The notes beneath the pieces are model-generated. The model made no database searches. It was not told the DNA's origin and saw only the letters and a list, made by a program, of their open reading frames with translations. 64,000 nucleotides of DNA from JACVRW01 sp963850205 (GTDB lineage: Bacteria; Actinomycetota; Thermoleophilia; Solirubrobacterales; Thermoleophilaceae), in the NCBI GenBank assembly GCA_963850205.1, contig CAWKKJ010000015.1:558001-622000 (forward strand), written 5' to 3'. Made by a program: the position numbers and the translations under genes. Of this stretch, positions 34,588 to 42,781 are shown in pieces (position 1 is the first letter of the stretch; every line of letters starts with the position of its first letter).

Positions 34588-35492
34588 GGCTCTGGGCCTT
34601 CGACTTTCTCGCCGAGCGCGGTGCGCAGCGCTTCCAGGAACGCCTCCGGCTGCTCGATGGCAGGGTCGTCGCGGGCGTTCTCGATCACGTGCAGCGGCCA
34701 GCCGTAGCGGGCGCTGGCGGTCTCGGCGACGTTCAGCCGCACCCCGAGATCCCGTCGGCCCCAGATCAGGGTCGTCGGAACGGCGATCCGGTTCAGGTCC
34801 CGCGACGGGATCGCCGCCGCGAGCTGCCTCATGAGGCTGCGCATCGCTGCCTTGACACTCGGTGTCCGAAAACGGTCCAGGGCGTACGCCGCCATCCAGT
34901 CGTAGCGCTCACCCATCTCGGCGCGCACCCCATCCAAATCGGCGAAGCAGTAGTGCCGGAAGCCGCGTTGGAGCCCGCGCTCGGTCGGTCGCAACAGCAC
35001 GCCGATAAACGTGAGCGCCATCCCTGGCGCTGGTCGGTACCGATCCAGCCCGTGCGTGTCCACCAGCAGCAGTCGATCGACGCGATCGCTGTGCTCGATC
35101 GTGAAACGAGCGGCGAGGGCGCCGCCAGCGCCCTTCCCCACCAGCACGGGCGGGATCGCACAGGTCTGCTCGATCAGTTCGTCAAGCCACGTCAGCACGC
35201 TATTGGCGTCGGGAGGACCGTCGGACAGCTCCGAAGCCCCGAGACCGGGCAGGTCAGGTGCGATGACACGGTGGGTCGTCACCAGCTCCGGGATCACCCG
35301 CATCCACACGGCCGCGAACTCCCCCTGCAGCAAGACGATCGGTGGGCCCTCACCGCCTTCCAGCACGGCAGTGGACACCCCCGCCAGTTGTAACCGTCGC
35401 TCTGTGACCGGCAGGCCTGACAGCAGTCGCTCACGGGCGTCCTCGCCGGCGGAACGTGGTCCGCGTTCCTTCGCTGCGTGCTGGCTGCTCAT
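34584..35492 (-). CDS. alpha/beta hydrolase-fold protein lacking the usual nucleophile serine
   Basis: 302 residues with an alpha/beta hydrolase order: oxyanion-loop region LLQGEFAAVW, the PGLGASE segment after strand 4, a lid near residues 150-210, an acid-loop TTLIWGRRDLG and a C-terminal histidine region near PLHVIENA. The nucleophile elbow, expected as G-x-S-x-G, reads GKGAGG, so glycine stands where serine should be. It may act on its own only if another residue serves, or be non-hydrolytic. Lies between the LuxR regulator and the monooxygenase and overlaps the latter by 4 bases. Confidence 0.8.
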   Translation of the reverse strand: MSSQHAAKERGPRSAGEDARERLLSGLPVTERRLQLAGVSTAVLEGGEGPPIVLLQGEFAAVWMRVIPELVTTHRVIAPDLPGLGASELSDGPPDANSVLTWLDELIEQTCAIPPVLVGKGAGGALAARFTIEHSDRVDRLLLVDTHGLDRYRPAPGMALTFIGVLLRPTERGLQRGFRHYCFADLDGVRAEMGERYDWMAAYALDRFRTPSVKAAMRSLMRQLAAAIPSRDLNRIAVPTTLIWGRRDLGVRLNVAETASARYGWPLHVIENARDDPAIEQPEAFLEALRTALGEKVEGPEP

Positions 35493-35584
35493 GGTTGCGA
35501 CGCTACCGAGGAGCCGGCGGCGCGGCTACGGGCGAAACACCCAAATCGCGCGGCCACCCGACGTGGGTAATTCTGTGTACGCGC

Positions 35585-37219
35585 CTATACGAGGTCGTGC
35601 TCGTAGGCGTAGGCAGTGGCCGCCGCCCTGCTCGACAGACCGAGCTTGGTGAAGATGTTGCTGACGTGGCGAGCCACCGTCTTCTCGCTCAGGAACAGGT
35701 CAGCAGCGATCGACCGGTTGGTCTTGCCGGTCGCCACGAGGCGCAACACCTCGAGCTCGCGCGCGGTCAGCCCGCCCGCCCGCTTGGCGGCTGCCTTCCG
35801 CGAGAGCGCCTGCGCTCGCCCTAGGTCGGGCACGGCGCCGAGCCCCTGGAAGACCCAGTGCGCCGCGTTGAGCTCCATCTCGGCGCTCTCCTCGTCCCCG
35901 AGCTCCCGGCAGGCGAGCCCGATGAGGACCCGGACCCGCGCGTCTTCGTAGGGCACCTCGAGCTCCTGCCACGCCGTCCACGCCTGGCGCAGCGCGCCGA
36001 GCGCGGCCTGGGCGTCGCCCTCGAGCAGCAGGACGGCTCCCTGGGCTTGGGCGGCCAGCGCGCGTAGCAGCGGCGCGTCGAGGTCATCGGCCATCTCCGA
36101 AAGCTCATCGGCGGCCGAACGCGCCGCGTGGACGTCACCGGCGGCGAGCATGATCTCGACGTGCGCGGGAAGCAGCCGCGACCGCGCCACCCGGTGCCGT
36201 GCCGCATCGACCACGCGACGGATCGCCGCCGCGGCGGCATCGACCTGCCCCTGGACCAGTCGCAGCCGCGCCAGACCAGGCTGTGGCTCGAGTCCCCACC
36301 GGCTGGCCTGGTGGTATGCCGCCTCGGCCTGCGCAAACTCGCCGCGCAGCCGGTGCAGCTCGGCCTGCTGGTAGAAGGCGGCACCCACCGCCGGCTGAGC
36401 CCGCTGCAGGAGCCGCTCGCTCGCCTGCTGCGCCGCCTCGAGAGCGTCTGGCCACGCGCCGTGCAGCTGCATGATCTCGGCGCGATGCACCAGGCAATGA
36501 CCGCTGAACGGGACCAGGTCCGGCTGAGAGTCACACCAGTGCGTCAGTGCCGCCGTCCACTGCTGCGCCCGACGCAGATCCAAGACCTCCTGGCACGCCT
36601 CGATCACGCTGCAGTAGACGGCCCCGGCGACAATCTCAGACACCTCGTCGGCCATGACCGCGACCATGACCTCGTCGAGCAGGGTCATTCCCTCGACGGT
36701 CTTGCCCTGCCCGATCAGCGCCCGGCCCTGGATGTTGCGGGCGAGCGTCACCAGATCGATGTCAGCGAACCGATCGCCGATCTCGGCGGCCTGGCCGGCG
36801 ATCGCGTAGGCGTTCGGCCAGTCTCCCGCGAACGCGCGCTGGAACGCTTCGGGCACGAGTAGATGCCCCTGCTCAGCGCAGTCGCGCTGGCCCTCGTCGA
36901 GCAGCCGACGTGCTCGCGCGAGCCAGCCGCCGGCGCGAGCGAACTCGCCGCCGTTCAGCAGGACGAAGACCAGCCAGCCCACGCATCGGGCGGCCCGCAG
37001 CACGTCACCCCTGCGCAGCAGCTCGTGATGCGCACGCTCCCACACCTCGACGCTGTCGTCATCGCTGCCGGCGAGGTACGCCGCCGTGGCCAGCCGCTCG
37101 AGGTCCTCCGGCTCGAGCGGGGCCTCTCGATCCGCGGCGGACAGCTCGGCGAAGGCATCCGCCCAGGCCCGCCGGCCGAAGGACTCCCGGCCGCGCGCGC
37201 GTGCCTCGGCCGTGGTCAC
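35585..37219 (-). CDS. LuxR-family transcriptional regulator with TPR-like sensor region
   Basis: 544 residues. Residues 1-470 form a helical repeat (TPR-like) array; the last 65 form a LuxR/GerE helix-turn-helix: LTARELEVLRLVATGKTNRS then IAADLFLSEKTVARHVSNIF. No ATPase (NB-ARC/MalT) domain is present. GTG start at 37219. Three direct ACGAGAGCMT repeats with exact 24-bp spacing lie 28 bp upstream, a good candidate autoregulatory site. It precedes the hydrolase and monooxygenase genes on the same strand by 92 bp and probably controls them. Confidence 0.88.
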   Translation of the reverse strand: MTTAEARARGRESFGRRAWADAFAELSAADREAPLEPEDLERLATAAYLAGSDDDSVEVWERAHHELLRRGDVLRAARCVGWLVFVLLNGGEFARAGGWLARARRLLDEGQRDCAEQGHLLVPEAFQRAFAGDWPNAYAIAGQAAEIGDRFADIDLVTLARNIQGRALIGQGKTVEGMTLLDEVMVAVMADEVSEIVAGAVYCSVIEACQEVLDLRRAQQWTAALTHWCDSQPDLVPFSGHCLVHRAEIMQLHGAWPDALEAAQQASERLLQRAQPAVGAAFYQQAELHRLRGEFAQAEAAYHQASRWGLEPQPGLARLRLVQGQVDAAAAAIRRVVDAARHRVARSRLLPAHVEIMLAAGDVHAARSAADELSEMADDLDAPLLRALAAQAQGAVLLLEGDAQAALGALRQAWTAWQELEVPYEDARVRVLIGLACRELGDEESAEMELNAAHWVFQGLGAVPDLGRAQALSRKAAAKRAGGLTARELEVLRLVATGKTNRSIAADLFLSEKTVARHVSNIFTKLGLSSRAAATAYAYEHDLV

Positions 37220-37765
37220 ACCCCCGCCTCCGACAACTCGCCAAGCACGAGAGCCTCACGAGACGTACCAACGAGAGCCTTGGTATCGCCCGACACGAGA
37301 GCATCCTACGCCCGCCCCGCCCAACCGTCGCCCCGGAAGCGCCAACGACCTCGCGGGTCACCCGGCTGCAGGTTCAACGCGACGGTAGGCGCCCGCCCGC
37401 GAGCAACACTCGCCACGCTGCTCCGATTGCGCAGAGCCAGAAGCGGTGGCGCCACTCAGCCCGTCGGGATCCAGGTCGGCGCCGTTCGGCCACATTGCGA
37501 GGCAGCGGTCCGGCGGCGCCGGTGCTGAGTGTCGCTATGCGCGAGCAGCCAGCGTCTCCCGTCGGCGGCCCGACACGTCCGCTCAGGACGAAGCGCGAGG
37601 TCCGAGAGGTCCACGCGAGGACGCCCGCTTCGCCAAGCCGGAACAAGGCGCAGCCTCGCTCGCGTGTGCGTCGTCTCCGTCGTTCATGGCGGGTGCGAGC
37701 TCGCGTGAGGGGCGACGCTTGCCTCCGACTGGGCTTCCGTGGTCGGGTCGGGGAGAATGTCGTCC
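37220..37765. other. 546-bp region without a recognised gene
   Basis: Holds the promoter side of the LuxR gene, including three 24-bp spaced repeats (37247-37304). Open frames between 37330 and 37740 show no family resemblance and arginine-rich shadow composition. No RNA gene was recognised. Confidence 0.5.
37247..37304 (+). promoter_or_regulatory. three direct repeats ACGAGAGCMT at 24-bp intervals
   Basis: Copies at 37247-37256 (ACGAGAGCCT), 37271-37280 (ACGAGAGCCT) and 37295-37304 (ACGAGAGCAT). The spacing is exactly 24 bp both times, a little over two helical turns, just upstream of the divergent-facing LuxR start at 37219. Likely binding sites of the LuxR regulator or another factor. Confidence 0.55.
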
Positions 37766-38171
37766 ATGACCCTCGATGAGGTACGCAGGCGGCGCACGGA
37801 GATAGAGCGAATCGCGGAGCGCCGCGCTGTGAGCGGCGAGCGCGAGCGACGCTACCTCCAACGCATCGCCGAGAGCATTCAGGTGATCGATGACTACGTC
37901 CGGGACGAGCGCGCGGCGTTCTCCGAGGATCGCCAAGTCCAGGACGCCGTGCTGCGGCGGCTCGAGATCCTCACAGAGGGGACGCTCAGCTCAGCCCGGA
38001 GCTTAAGGATCGACACCGAGATACCCATGGCGGGAGGTCTACGGCTTCCGCAACATCGCCGCGCACGCCCACCGCGACATAGATCTCGAACGCGTTTGGG
38101 AGATCCTGACGGACCATCTGCCGCCGCTCCGAACCGCGGTTGAGAAGGAGTTCGACGGGCCACACCCGTAA
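37766..38171 (+). pseudogene. MntA/HepT toxin-antitoxin relic (HepT-like, several frameshifts)
   Basis: The first 20 residues (MTLDEVRRRRTEIERIAERR) look like the start of a MNT-type nucleotidyltransferase antitoxin. They run straight into a HepT/DUF86-like body: YLQRIAESIQVIDDYVRDER, VQDAVLRRLEILTEGTLS. After about 37990 the frame changes at least twice; in the last frame WREVYGFRNIAAHAHRDIDL contains the HepT RNase motif (R-x4-H: RNIAAH), followed by ERVWEILTDHLPPL, ending at 38171. So the antitoxin core is missing and the toxin is broken. Known MntA neutralises HepT by AMPylation. Lies at the right end of the tRNA-Arg island. Confidence 0.7.
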
Positions 38172-38198
38172 ACGGTGGCGCCGGACCGACCGGGCTTC

Positions 38199-38219
38199 GG
38201 TGGGAACAACGGTGGGAAC
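38199..38219 (+). repeat. GGTGGGAAC pair, right end of island
   Basis: Copies at 38199-38207 and 38211-38219, 12 bp apart, same orientation as the left-end pair. They lie 123 bp before the right att repeat. Confidence 0.5.
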
Positions 38220-38341
38220 GAAGAGGGAACGGTTCGTGTCCCCGCGTGGCTTCTCGTGTCCGCTCGTGTCCGCTCGGGAATCAGCCGCTGTGCAGGGAAA
38301 TCCTGAGGGGGACAGGGAAGGCGGGACCGCTAGGGCCACCT

Positions 38342-38387
38342 TCTACGGAACCGAAGGTCACAGGTTCGAATCCTGTCGGGCGCGCTC
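38342..38387 (+). repeat. right attachment-site repeat (partial tRNA-Arg)
   Basis: 46 bp identical to 32884-32929: anticodon loop, variable region, T-arm and acceptor 3' strand of tRNA-Arg plus three bases. No 5' half of a tRNA precedes it, so it is a displaced half-gene left by integration. Confidence 0.92.
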
Positions 38388-38580
38388 CCTTCCTCCCTGG
38401 GCCGAGGGCCTCGGCCGCTGCAGGGCCGTGCCGGGTGGCGGACCTCTCGACCGGGTTGATTTGGGCGTGCGGAAGTGCGAGCCTCGTCAGCCACGACCGA
38501 CTGAAGTCGCCCGCGCGGGCCGGTGAGCGTCCCGGTCGCCCTGGAGCCGACGAACCCTGAACCCAACCCCGGGAGCATCG

Positions 38581-39966
38581 ATGATGTCTGCCTACCAGGA
38601 CGACGCGAGGAACGGCGGCAAGCCGGGGTGTCCGTCCGAGGAAGCGAGCGAGCAGGCACGTACGCCCCACGAGCGCGCACGTCGTCGGCGCCTTGCGCTG
38701 GCCCTCGCCGTCGCCGGTCTGCTGGTCCTGTTCGCGGCGCCGGCCGGTGCGGCTGACCCGGTCCGGGCGGCGGGCGGCGAGGCGGCCGGAGCGCAGCGCG
38801 GCAACTTCGCCGGCCTCGTCGAGATTCGCGGTGGTCGCAAGATCTACCTCGAGTGTCGCGGCAGCGGAGGGCCCACCGTGATCCTCGTATCGGGTCACGG
38901 CAACGCGGGCGACATCTGGGGCGAGAAAGCACGGGTCGAATTTCAGGAAGGCTTGCCGGACCGCTATCCGGGACTCGACCTGCCCGTTCGGGGGCCGGCG
39001 GTGATGCGCGGCGTCGCCCGGCTCTCCCGCGTCTGCGCGTACGATCGTCCGAACAACCGCCTGCTGGACGGCCGACCGAGCCGCAGCGATCCGGTGGCTC
39101 AGCCGGTGACCGCCGGCAGCTCGGTCGCCGACCTGCACGCGCTGTTGCGCGCCGCGCGAGTCCCCGGTCCCTACCTGTTGGTCGGGCACTCCTTCGGCGG
39201 CCTGATCGTCCGCCTCTACGCGAGCACGTATCCGCGCCAGGTCGCCGGGCTCGTCTCGGTCGAGGCCTCGTCCGAGTTCGTACGCGATCAGCTCACCCCC
39301 CAGCAGAACGCGCTTGTAGAGCAGCTCAGTGTTGAGGCCGACTCGGTGCCCGGGATCGATCCTCCGCTCGAGATCGCCGACTTCTATACCAGCTTCGACC
39401 AGATGATCCGCGCGAAGGCGGCCCGGCCGCTGCGCCCGACGCTGCCGATGGTCGTCCTCACCCGCGGGCTTCCGGCGTTGCCGCTCCCGCCGGACCTGGC
39501 CCTGCCGCCGGGATTCCCGGATGTGGACACGCTGGACCGCACATGGCGGACGGCCCAGGGCTGGCTCGCAGCGTTGGTTCCGTACGCCCGGCACGTGATC
39601 GCTCGCAAGAGTGAGCACTACGTGCAGACCGAACAGCCGGAGCTGGTCATCGACTCGGTCCGGCGCGAGCTGCGGATGGTGCGCCCGACCACGGTGCGCT
39701 GCCGGGGCGGCGGCGATTCCTGTCGGGCGAGGGTGAGCCTGGCCGGCGGCGCGAGCCACAAGCGGGTGACGATCGAGCTGTCCGACACCGACCTGCGGCT
39801 CGTCTCCGTGCGGCCCAACCGCCGCCGCCTGCGCGGCGCCTACGGGCTCTTCGACCAGCGTCTGCGCAGAGGCGGCTCGGAGTACACGTTCGGGCTCAAC
39901 GCGGTGCAGTCCACCCCGGCGGGGTCGTATCTGGTCTTCACCTTCCGGGCCGGCGGCGGCCCCTGA
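38581..39966 (+). CDS. secreted or membrane-anchored alpha/beta hydrolase
   Basis: 461 residues. A charged N-terminus precedes a membrane or signal segment (about residues 38-60, LALALAVAGLLVLFAAPAGA). The hydrolase core has VILVSGHGNAGDIW (oxyanion region), LVGHSFGGLIVRLYA with the nucleophile serine, and a late histidine in VIARKSEHYVQTEQPE. About 90 C-terminal residues form an extra beta-rich domain with two cysteines (VRCRGGGDSCRARVSL). First gene beyond the island. Two consecutive ATG codons open the frame. Confidence 0.82.
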   Translation: MMSAYQDDARNGGKPGCPSEEASEQARTPHERARRRRLALALAVAGLLVLFAAPAGAADPVRAAGGEAAGAQRGNFAGLVEIRGGRKIYLECRGSGGPTVILVSGHGNAGDIWGEKARVEFQEGLPDRYPGLDLPVRGPAVMRGVARLSRVCAYDRPNNRLLDGRPSRSDPVAQPVTAGSSVADLHALLRAARVPGPYLLVGHSFGGLIVRLYASTYPRQVAGLVSVEASSEFVRDQLTPQQNALVEQLSVEADSVPGIDPPLEIADFYTSFDQMIRAKAARPLRPTLPMVVLTRGLPALPLPPDLALPPGFPDVDTLDRTWRTAQGWLAALVPYARHVIARKSEHYVQTEQPELVIDSVRRELRMVRPTTVRCRGGGDSCRARVSLAGGASHKRVTIELSDTDLRLVSVRPNRRRLRGAYGLFDQRLRRGGSEYTFGLNAVQSTPAGSYLVFTFRAGGGP

Positions 39967-40124
39967 GCCGGCGGCCGACGGGGGCATGCGCGTCGACCGG
40001 CCGAGCGGATTCGATGAGCGGTCAGTTCGGGGCCGGGCCCGTCGGGCTCGGCTTCAACCCGGTGAGCGCCCTGTACCAGTTGACCCAGCGTGTGCCGAGG
40101 CGCCGTCAGCCGAGGGGTTGGTCT

Positions 40125-40316
40125 TCAGCGCCGCGATGTACGCCAGATGCTGGTCAGAACGAGCGACGTAGTGGCCGCCAGCAGCAGCGGACCGCAGGCG
40201 TCGGGCCACCAGATCGGACCAAGGGCGTTGGCGGCCCACGAGAGGACAGCCAGCATTCCGACGCCCATCGGCAGGGCCCAGGTTTCTCCCAGCAGCAGGG
40301 TGCGCAGCTCGTTCAC
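40125..40316 (-). CDS. small two-helix membrane protein
   Basis: 63 residues from a GTG that overlaps the stop of the upstream membrane gene (GTGA). Two hydrophobic segments (about residues 14-34 and 42-56) are separated by a tryptophan-rich turn (GPIWWPDACG). Family not recognised. Tight coupling to the larger membrane gene suggests a small partner subunit. Confidence 0.55.
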   Translation of the reverse strand: MNELRTLLLGETWALPMGVGMLAVLSWAANALGPIWWPDACGPLLLAATTSLVLTSIWRTSRR

Positions 40317-41059
40317 GTCCGCACCTCGGGGCCCGGCCCGCGCGCCAGCCTGTGGGCCTGGAGCTGCGTCGCGAGGGCGAGCGTCGCAGCGCAGTAGAGC
40401 AGGGCGAGATCACCTCCCGGCCAGCTGGCGCCCGCCCCCTTGGCCAAGAACACCACGCCGAACGCTGACAGGACGAGCCCCACTCCGTACTTGAGCTCCG
40501 TCTCGGGCAGCCGGGCGAGTGGCTCACGCAGCCACGCCCCGGCCGCCGCGACGGCGACCACTGCGAGCGATGCGCCCACCAGGACCGGGGTCCGGGCTCC
40601 GTCGGCCTGGGCGAGGGCGGTCACGATCAGGATGACCTCCACGCCCTCGAGCAGAACGCCCTTGAAGGCCACCGCTCGAGCGGCCCAGTCCGCCTGTCCG
40701 GGCGCGGGCGGGGGCAGCGCCTCTGCCTGCTCGCGCGTCTCGAAGTGCTCACGCAGTGCGGACGAAGGCGCTCTTCGGCCGGCAAGCCGGAGGGTGCCCT
40801 TGCGGAGCCATTCGAGTCCGAACAGCAGCAGCAGCACCCCGATCGCGATCTCGAGCGGCTCCTCGGGCAGCTGTTCGAGCAACACCGGACCGGCCACGAT
40901 CGCCACTGCGATGCAGACAAGCATCGCTGCACCGGCTCCGATCAGCGCGTCCGACCAGCGCCGCGAGAGCCCGACGGCCAGCACGATCGCGGCGGCTTCG
41001 AGCAGCTCCAGAGCGACGGCCAGCCCGGCGCCCAACGCGAGGAGAAGTGAATCGACCAT
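40313..41059 (-). CDS. uncharacterised polytopic membrane protein (COG4280/FTR1-like)
   Basis: 248 residues, about seven helices. Two half-repeats each carry a glutamate-bearing helix: ALELLEAAAIVLAVGLSRRW near the start and GVLLEGVEVILIVTALAQAD in the middle, reminiscent of the repeated glutamate helices of metal permeases such as FTR1. The family is, to my knowledge, without a known function. Followed by a coupled 63-residue membrane protein. Confidence 0.65.
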   Translation of the reverse strand: MVDSLLLALGAGLAVALELLEAAAIVLAVGLSRRWSDALIGAGAAMLVCIAVAIVAGPVLLEQLPEEPLEIAIGVLLLLFGLEWLRKGTLRLAGRRAPSSALREHFETREQAEALPPPAPGQADWAARAVAFKGVLLEGVEVILIVTALAQADGARTPVLVGASLAVVAVAAAGAWLREPLARLPETELKYGVGLVLSAFGVVFLAKGAGASWPGGDLALLYCAATLALATQLQAHRLARGPGPEVRT

Positions 41060-41083
41060 GGTCGCGTTGGTCAGCGTAGAAGT

Positions 41084-41111
41084 ACAGACGGCCCCGCACG
41101 GGGCCGTCTGT
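41084..41111 (-). terminator. strong hairpin between PepSY and COG4280-like genes
   Basis: A 12-bp perfect stem, ACAGACGGCCCC / GGGGCCGTCTGT, with a 4-base loop (GCAC). It lies 32 bp after the PepSY stop on the minus strand and 25 bp before the next gene, so it likely ends PepSY transcription. No T-run follows. Confidence 0.7.
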
Positions 41112-41142
41112 TGACGCTGGTTGAATGCTGCGAAGCGAGCGG

Positions 41143-41490
41143 TCAGTCCTTGTCGCCGCTGTCGTCCTCGCCGCCCTCGTCGTTGTCGCCGGCCTGGCTG
41201 AGGACGTTGAAGCCCTTGTCGAGGTGCACGTCGACCTGGCTGCCGTCGGCGCGGGTCACCTCGACCTCGTAGGCGCCTTCCTCGTCGCCGGCCTCGGTGG
41301 CGGTCACCTTGCCGCCGCCGGTGTGGTCGAGCGCCGCGGCCGAGGCGCGGTCGAGCGCCTGGCCGGCGATCGGCGTCTCCGACTTGTCGTCGTCCCCGCC
41401 TCCGGCGGCCCCGGCGATGGCCGCTCCGCCGAGTGCCAGCGCCACGATGGCGGCGGCGGCGATGACCGCTCCCTTGATCTTGTTCGTCAT
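41143..41490 (-). CDS. secreted PepSY-domain protein
   Basis: 115 residues from the ATG at 41490, preceded by AGGAGG about ten bases upstream. A signal peptide (IKGAVIAAAAIVALALGGAA) leads to one PepSY domain: ALDRASAAALDHTGGGKVTA, YEVEVTRADGSQVDVHLDKG. The tail is aspartate-rich and could bind cations. PepSY domains are thought to act as inhibitors or sensors outside the membrane. Divergent from the ZIP transporter gene. Confidence 0.82.
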   Translation of the reverse strand: MTNKIKGAVIAAAAIVALALGGAAIAGAAGGGDDDKSETPIAGQALDRASAAALDHTGGGKVTATEAGDEEGAYEVEVTRADGSQVDVHLDKGFNVLSQAGDNDEGGEDDSGDKD

Positions 41491-41598
41491 CTCGTTCTGC
41501 CTCCTCATGTCAGGTGGATCTCGTGTGATGAGGAAGCTAGGTCCCGAAGCTGAAATGACGCTGAGCCCGCCCGGTTCGCGCGTGCGCAGGACGCAATG

Positions 41599-41612
41599 TT
41601 AGGGTACCCTAA
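41599..41612. promoter_or_regulatory. 14-bp palindrome, DtxR/MntR-like operator
   Basis: TTAGGGTACCCTAA is a perfect palindrome located 18 bp upstream of the ZIP start and between the divergent PepSY and ZIP genes. Its half-site TTAGG resembles the outer part of DtxR/IdeR boxes (TTAGGTTAG...). An AT-rich island in GC-rich DNA, so chance is unlikely. Metal-dependent repression of the ZIP gene is inferred. Confidence 0.6.
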
Positions 41613-41629
41613 TAGCGGTCTGCCGATCG

Positions 41630-42520
41630 GTGGATACAGCGTCTTCACGGGGGGTCTGGGTGTCGTTCGCGGAAACGGTTCTACTGGGCGCTCTGGCCGG
41701 CTTCACCATTTTTCTCGGCCTCCCGTTGGGGCGGCTCCAGATCATGGGCAACCGCGGGCGGGTGGCGGTCGCGATGTTCGCGGTCGGCGTGCTCGCCTTT
41801 CTGTTCGCGGACATCTTCGAGCACGCCCTGGGCATCGTCGAGGAGCCGGTGGAGGCCTTCGAAGAGGGCCGGCAAGGCATCGGCGAAGCGATCGGTTTCG
41901 TGGCGCTGCTCGGAGCCGGGTTCGCCGCAGGCACGGCGGGACTGGCCACGCTCGAACGCTGGACGCGGCCCGACGGGCCCACGCACCCACCGGTGGCCGG
42001 CGGCTCCACCGATGCGCTCACCGTCCAGGACGCCGAGATCCTGGACGCTCAGGCAAAAAGCACCCGAGTGCGCACTCTGCAGGTCGGCCTGACAATCGCC
42101 GCGGCCATAGGGCTGCACAACTTCGCCGAGGGCCTGGCCATCGGCGTCTCCGCCAGCACGGGAGAAATCGCCCTCGCGACCGTCCTGATCGTCGGGTTCG
42201 CTCTCCACAACGCCACCGAGGGATTCGCCATCGTCGGGCCGCTCGGCTCGGTGCGGCCATCCTGGGGCTGGCTCGGGCTCGCGGGGCTGATCGGCGGCGC
42301 GCCCGTGTTCCTGGGCGCGATGGTTGGTTACAAGCTCAACTCCGAGCCGCTCGAGCTCGCCTTCTACGGCCTCGCCGGAGGCGCCATCCTCTACGTCATC
42401 GGTGAGGTCTGGAGTGCCATGCGCCGCTACGGGCACCGCGAACTCGGCCTGTGGCTACTCTCCGCCGGTTTTCTCGCCGGCGTGATCACCGACCTCGTCG
42501 TCGTGTACGGCGGCGGCTAG
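41630..42520 (+). CDS. ZIP-family metal transporter
   Basis: 296 residues from a GTG at 41630 (a GTG at 41660 is an alternative). Eight helices are likely. The metal-binding signature appears twice, in adjacent helices IV and V: GLHNFAEGLAIGVSAS and FALHNATEGFAIVGPLG. A histidine-poor loop separates helices III and IV. ZIP proteins bring zinc, iron or manganese into the cytoplasm. The DtxR-like palindrome upstream points to iron or manganese rather than zinc, but this is not proven. Confidence 0.9.
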   Translation: MDTASSRGVWVSFAETVLLGALAGFTIFLGLPLGRLQIMGNRGRVAVAMFAVGVLAFLFADIFEHALGIVEEPVEAFEEGRQGIGEAIGFVALLGAGFAAGTAGLATLERWTRPDGPTHPPVAGGSTDALTVQDAEILDAQAKSTRVRTLQVGLTIAAAIGLHNFAEGLAIGVSASTGEIALATVLIVGFALHNATEGFAIVGPLGSVRPSWGWLGLAGLIGGAPVFLGAMVGYKLNSEPLELAFYGLAGGAILYVIGEVWSAMRRYGHRELGLWLLSAGFLAGVITDLVVVYGGG

Positions 42521-42781
42521 CCCCGGTTAGCCCAGCGTGGTCAGGGGGGACCGGGATCTGTCCCTTCGGGCCGACGTCTCCTTCCGTCGTGGCCATGCCG
42601 CCGCACCCCGCGATCGCAACGGCGGCCAGACTGGGATCCTGCGATGACTGCTATAGACCTGTGATTGCTCATGAGCCCGGTTCTACGCCCGCCGGATGAG
42701 GCCCCCCTGAGGCCATGGGCTTGGGCGCGGGCTGGCGTGAAGGTGCTGATCGTCGAGGTCGACGTGCCGCTGGCGTCGGCG
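42521..42781. other. intergenic spacer, nothing recognised
   Basis: About 260 bp between the convergent ZIP and MFS genes. The open frames crossing it are out-of-frame run-ons of the MFS gene. No clear terminator with a long stem was found. Confidence 0.4.

Larger units (their letters stand above)
38172..38580. other. island right end and downstream spacer
   Basis: Contains the GGTGGGAAC pair, three TCGTGTCC copies (38234, 38254, 38264) at 20- and 10-bp spacing, and the right att repeat at 38342-38387. Nothing gene-like lies between the att repeat and the hydrolase start at 38581. Confidence 0.5.

Noticed and set aside
38281..39987. A long minus-strand frame opposite the secreted hydrolase
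   Set aside because: It is a GC-rich shadow frame; the plus strand has a clear signal segment and hydrolase motifs, and the minus frame also reads antisense of the att repeat.
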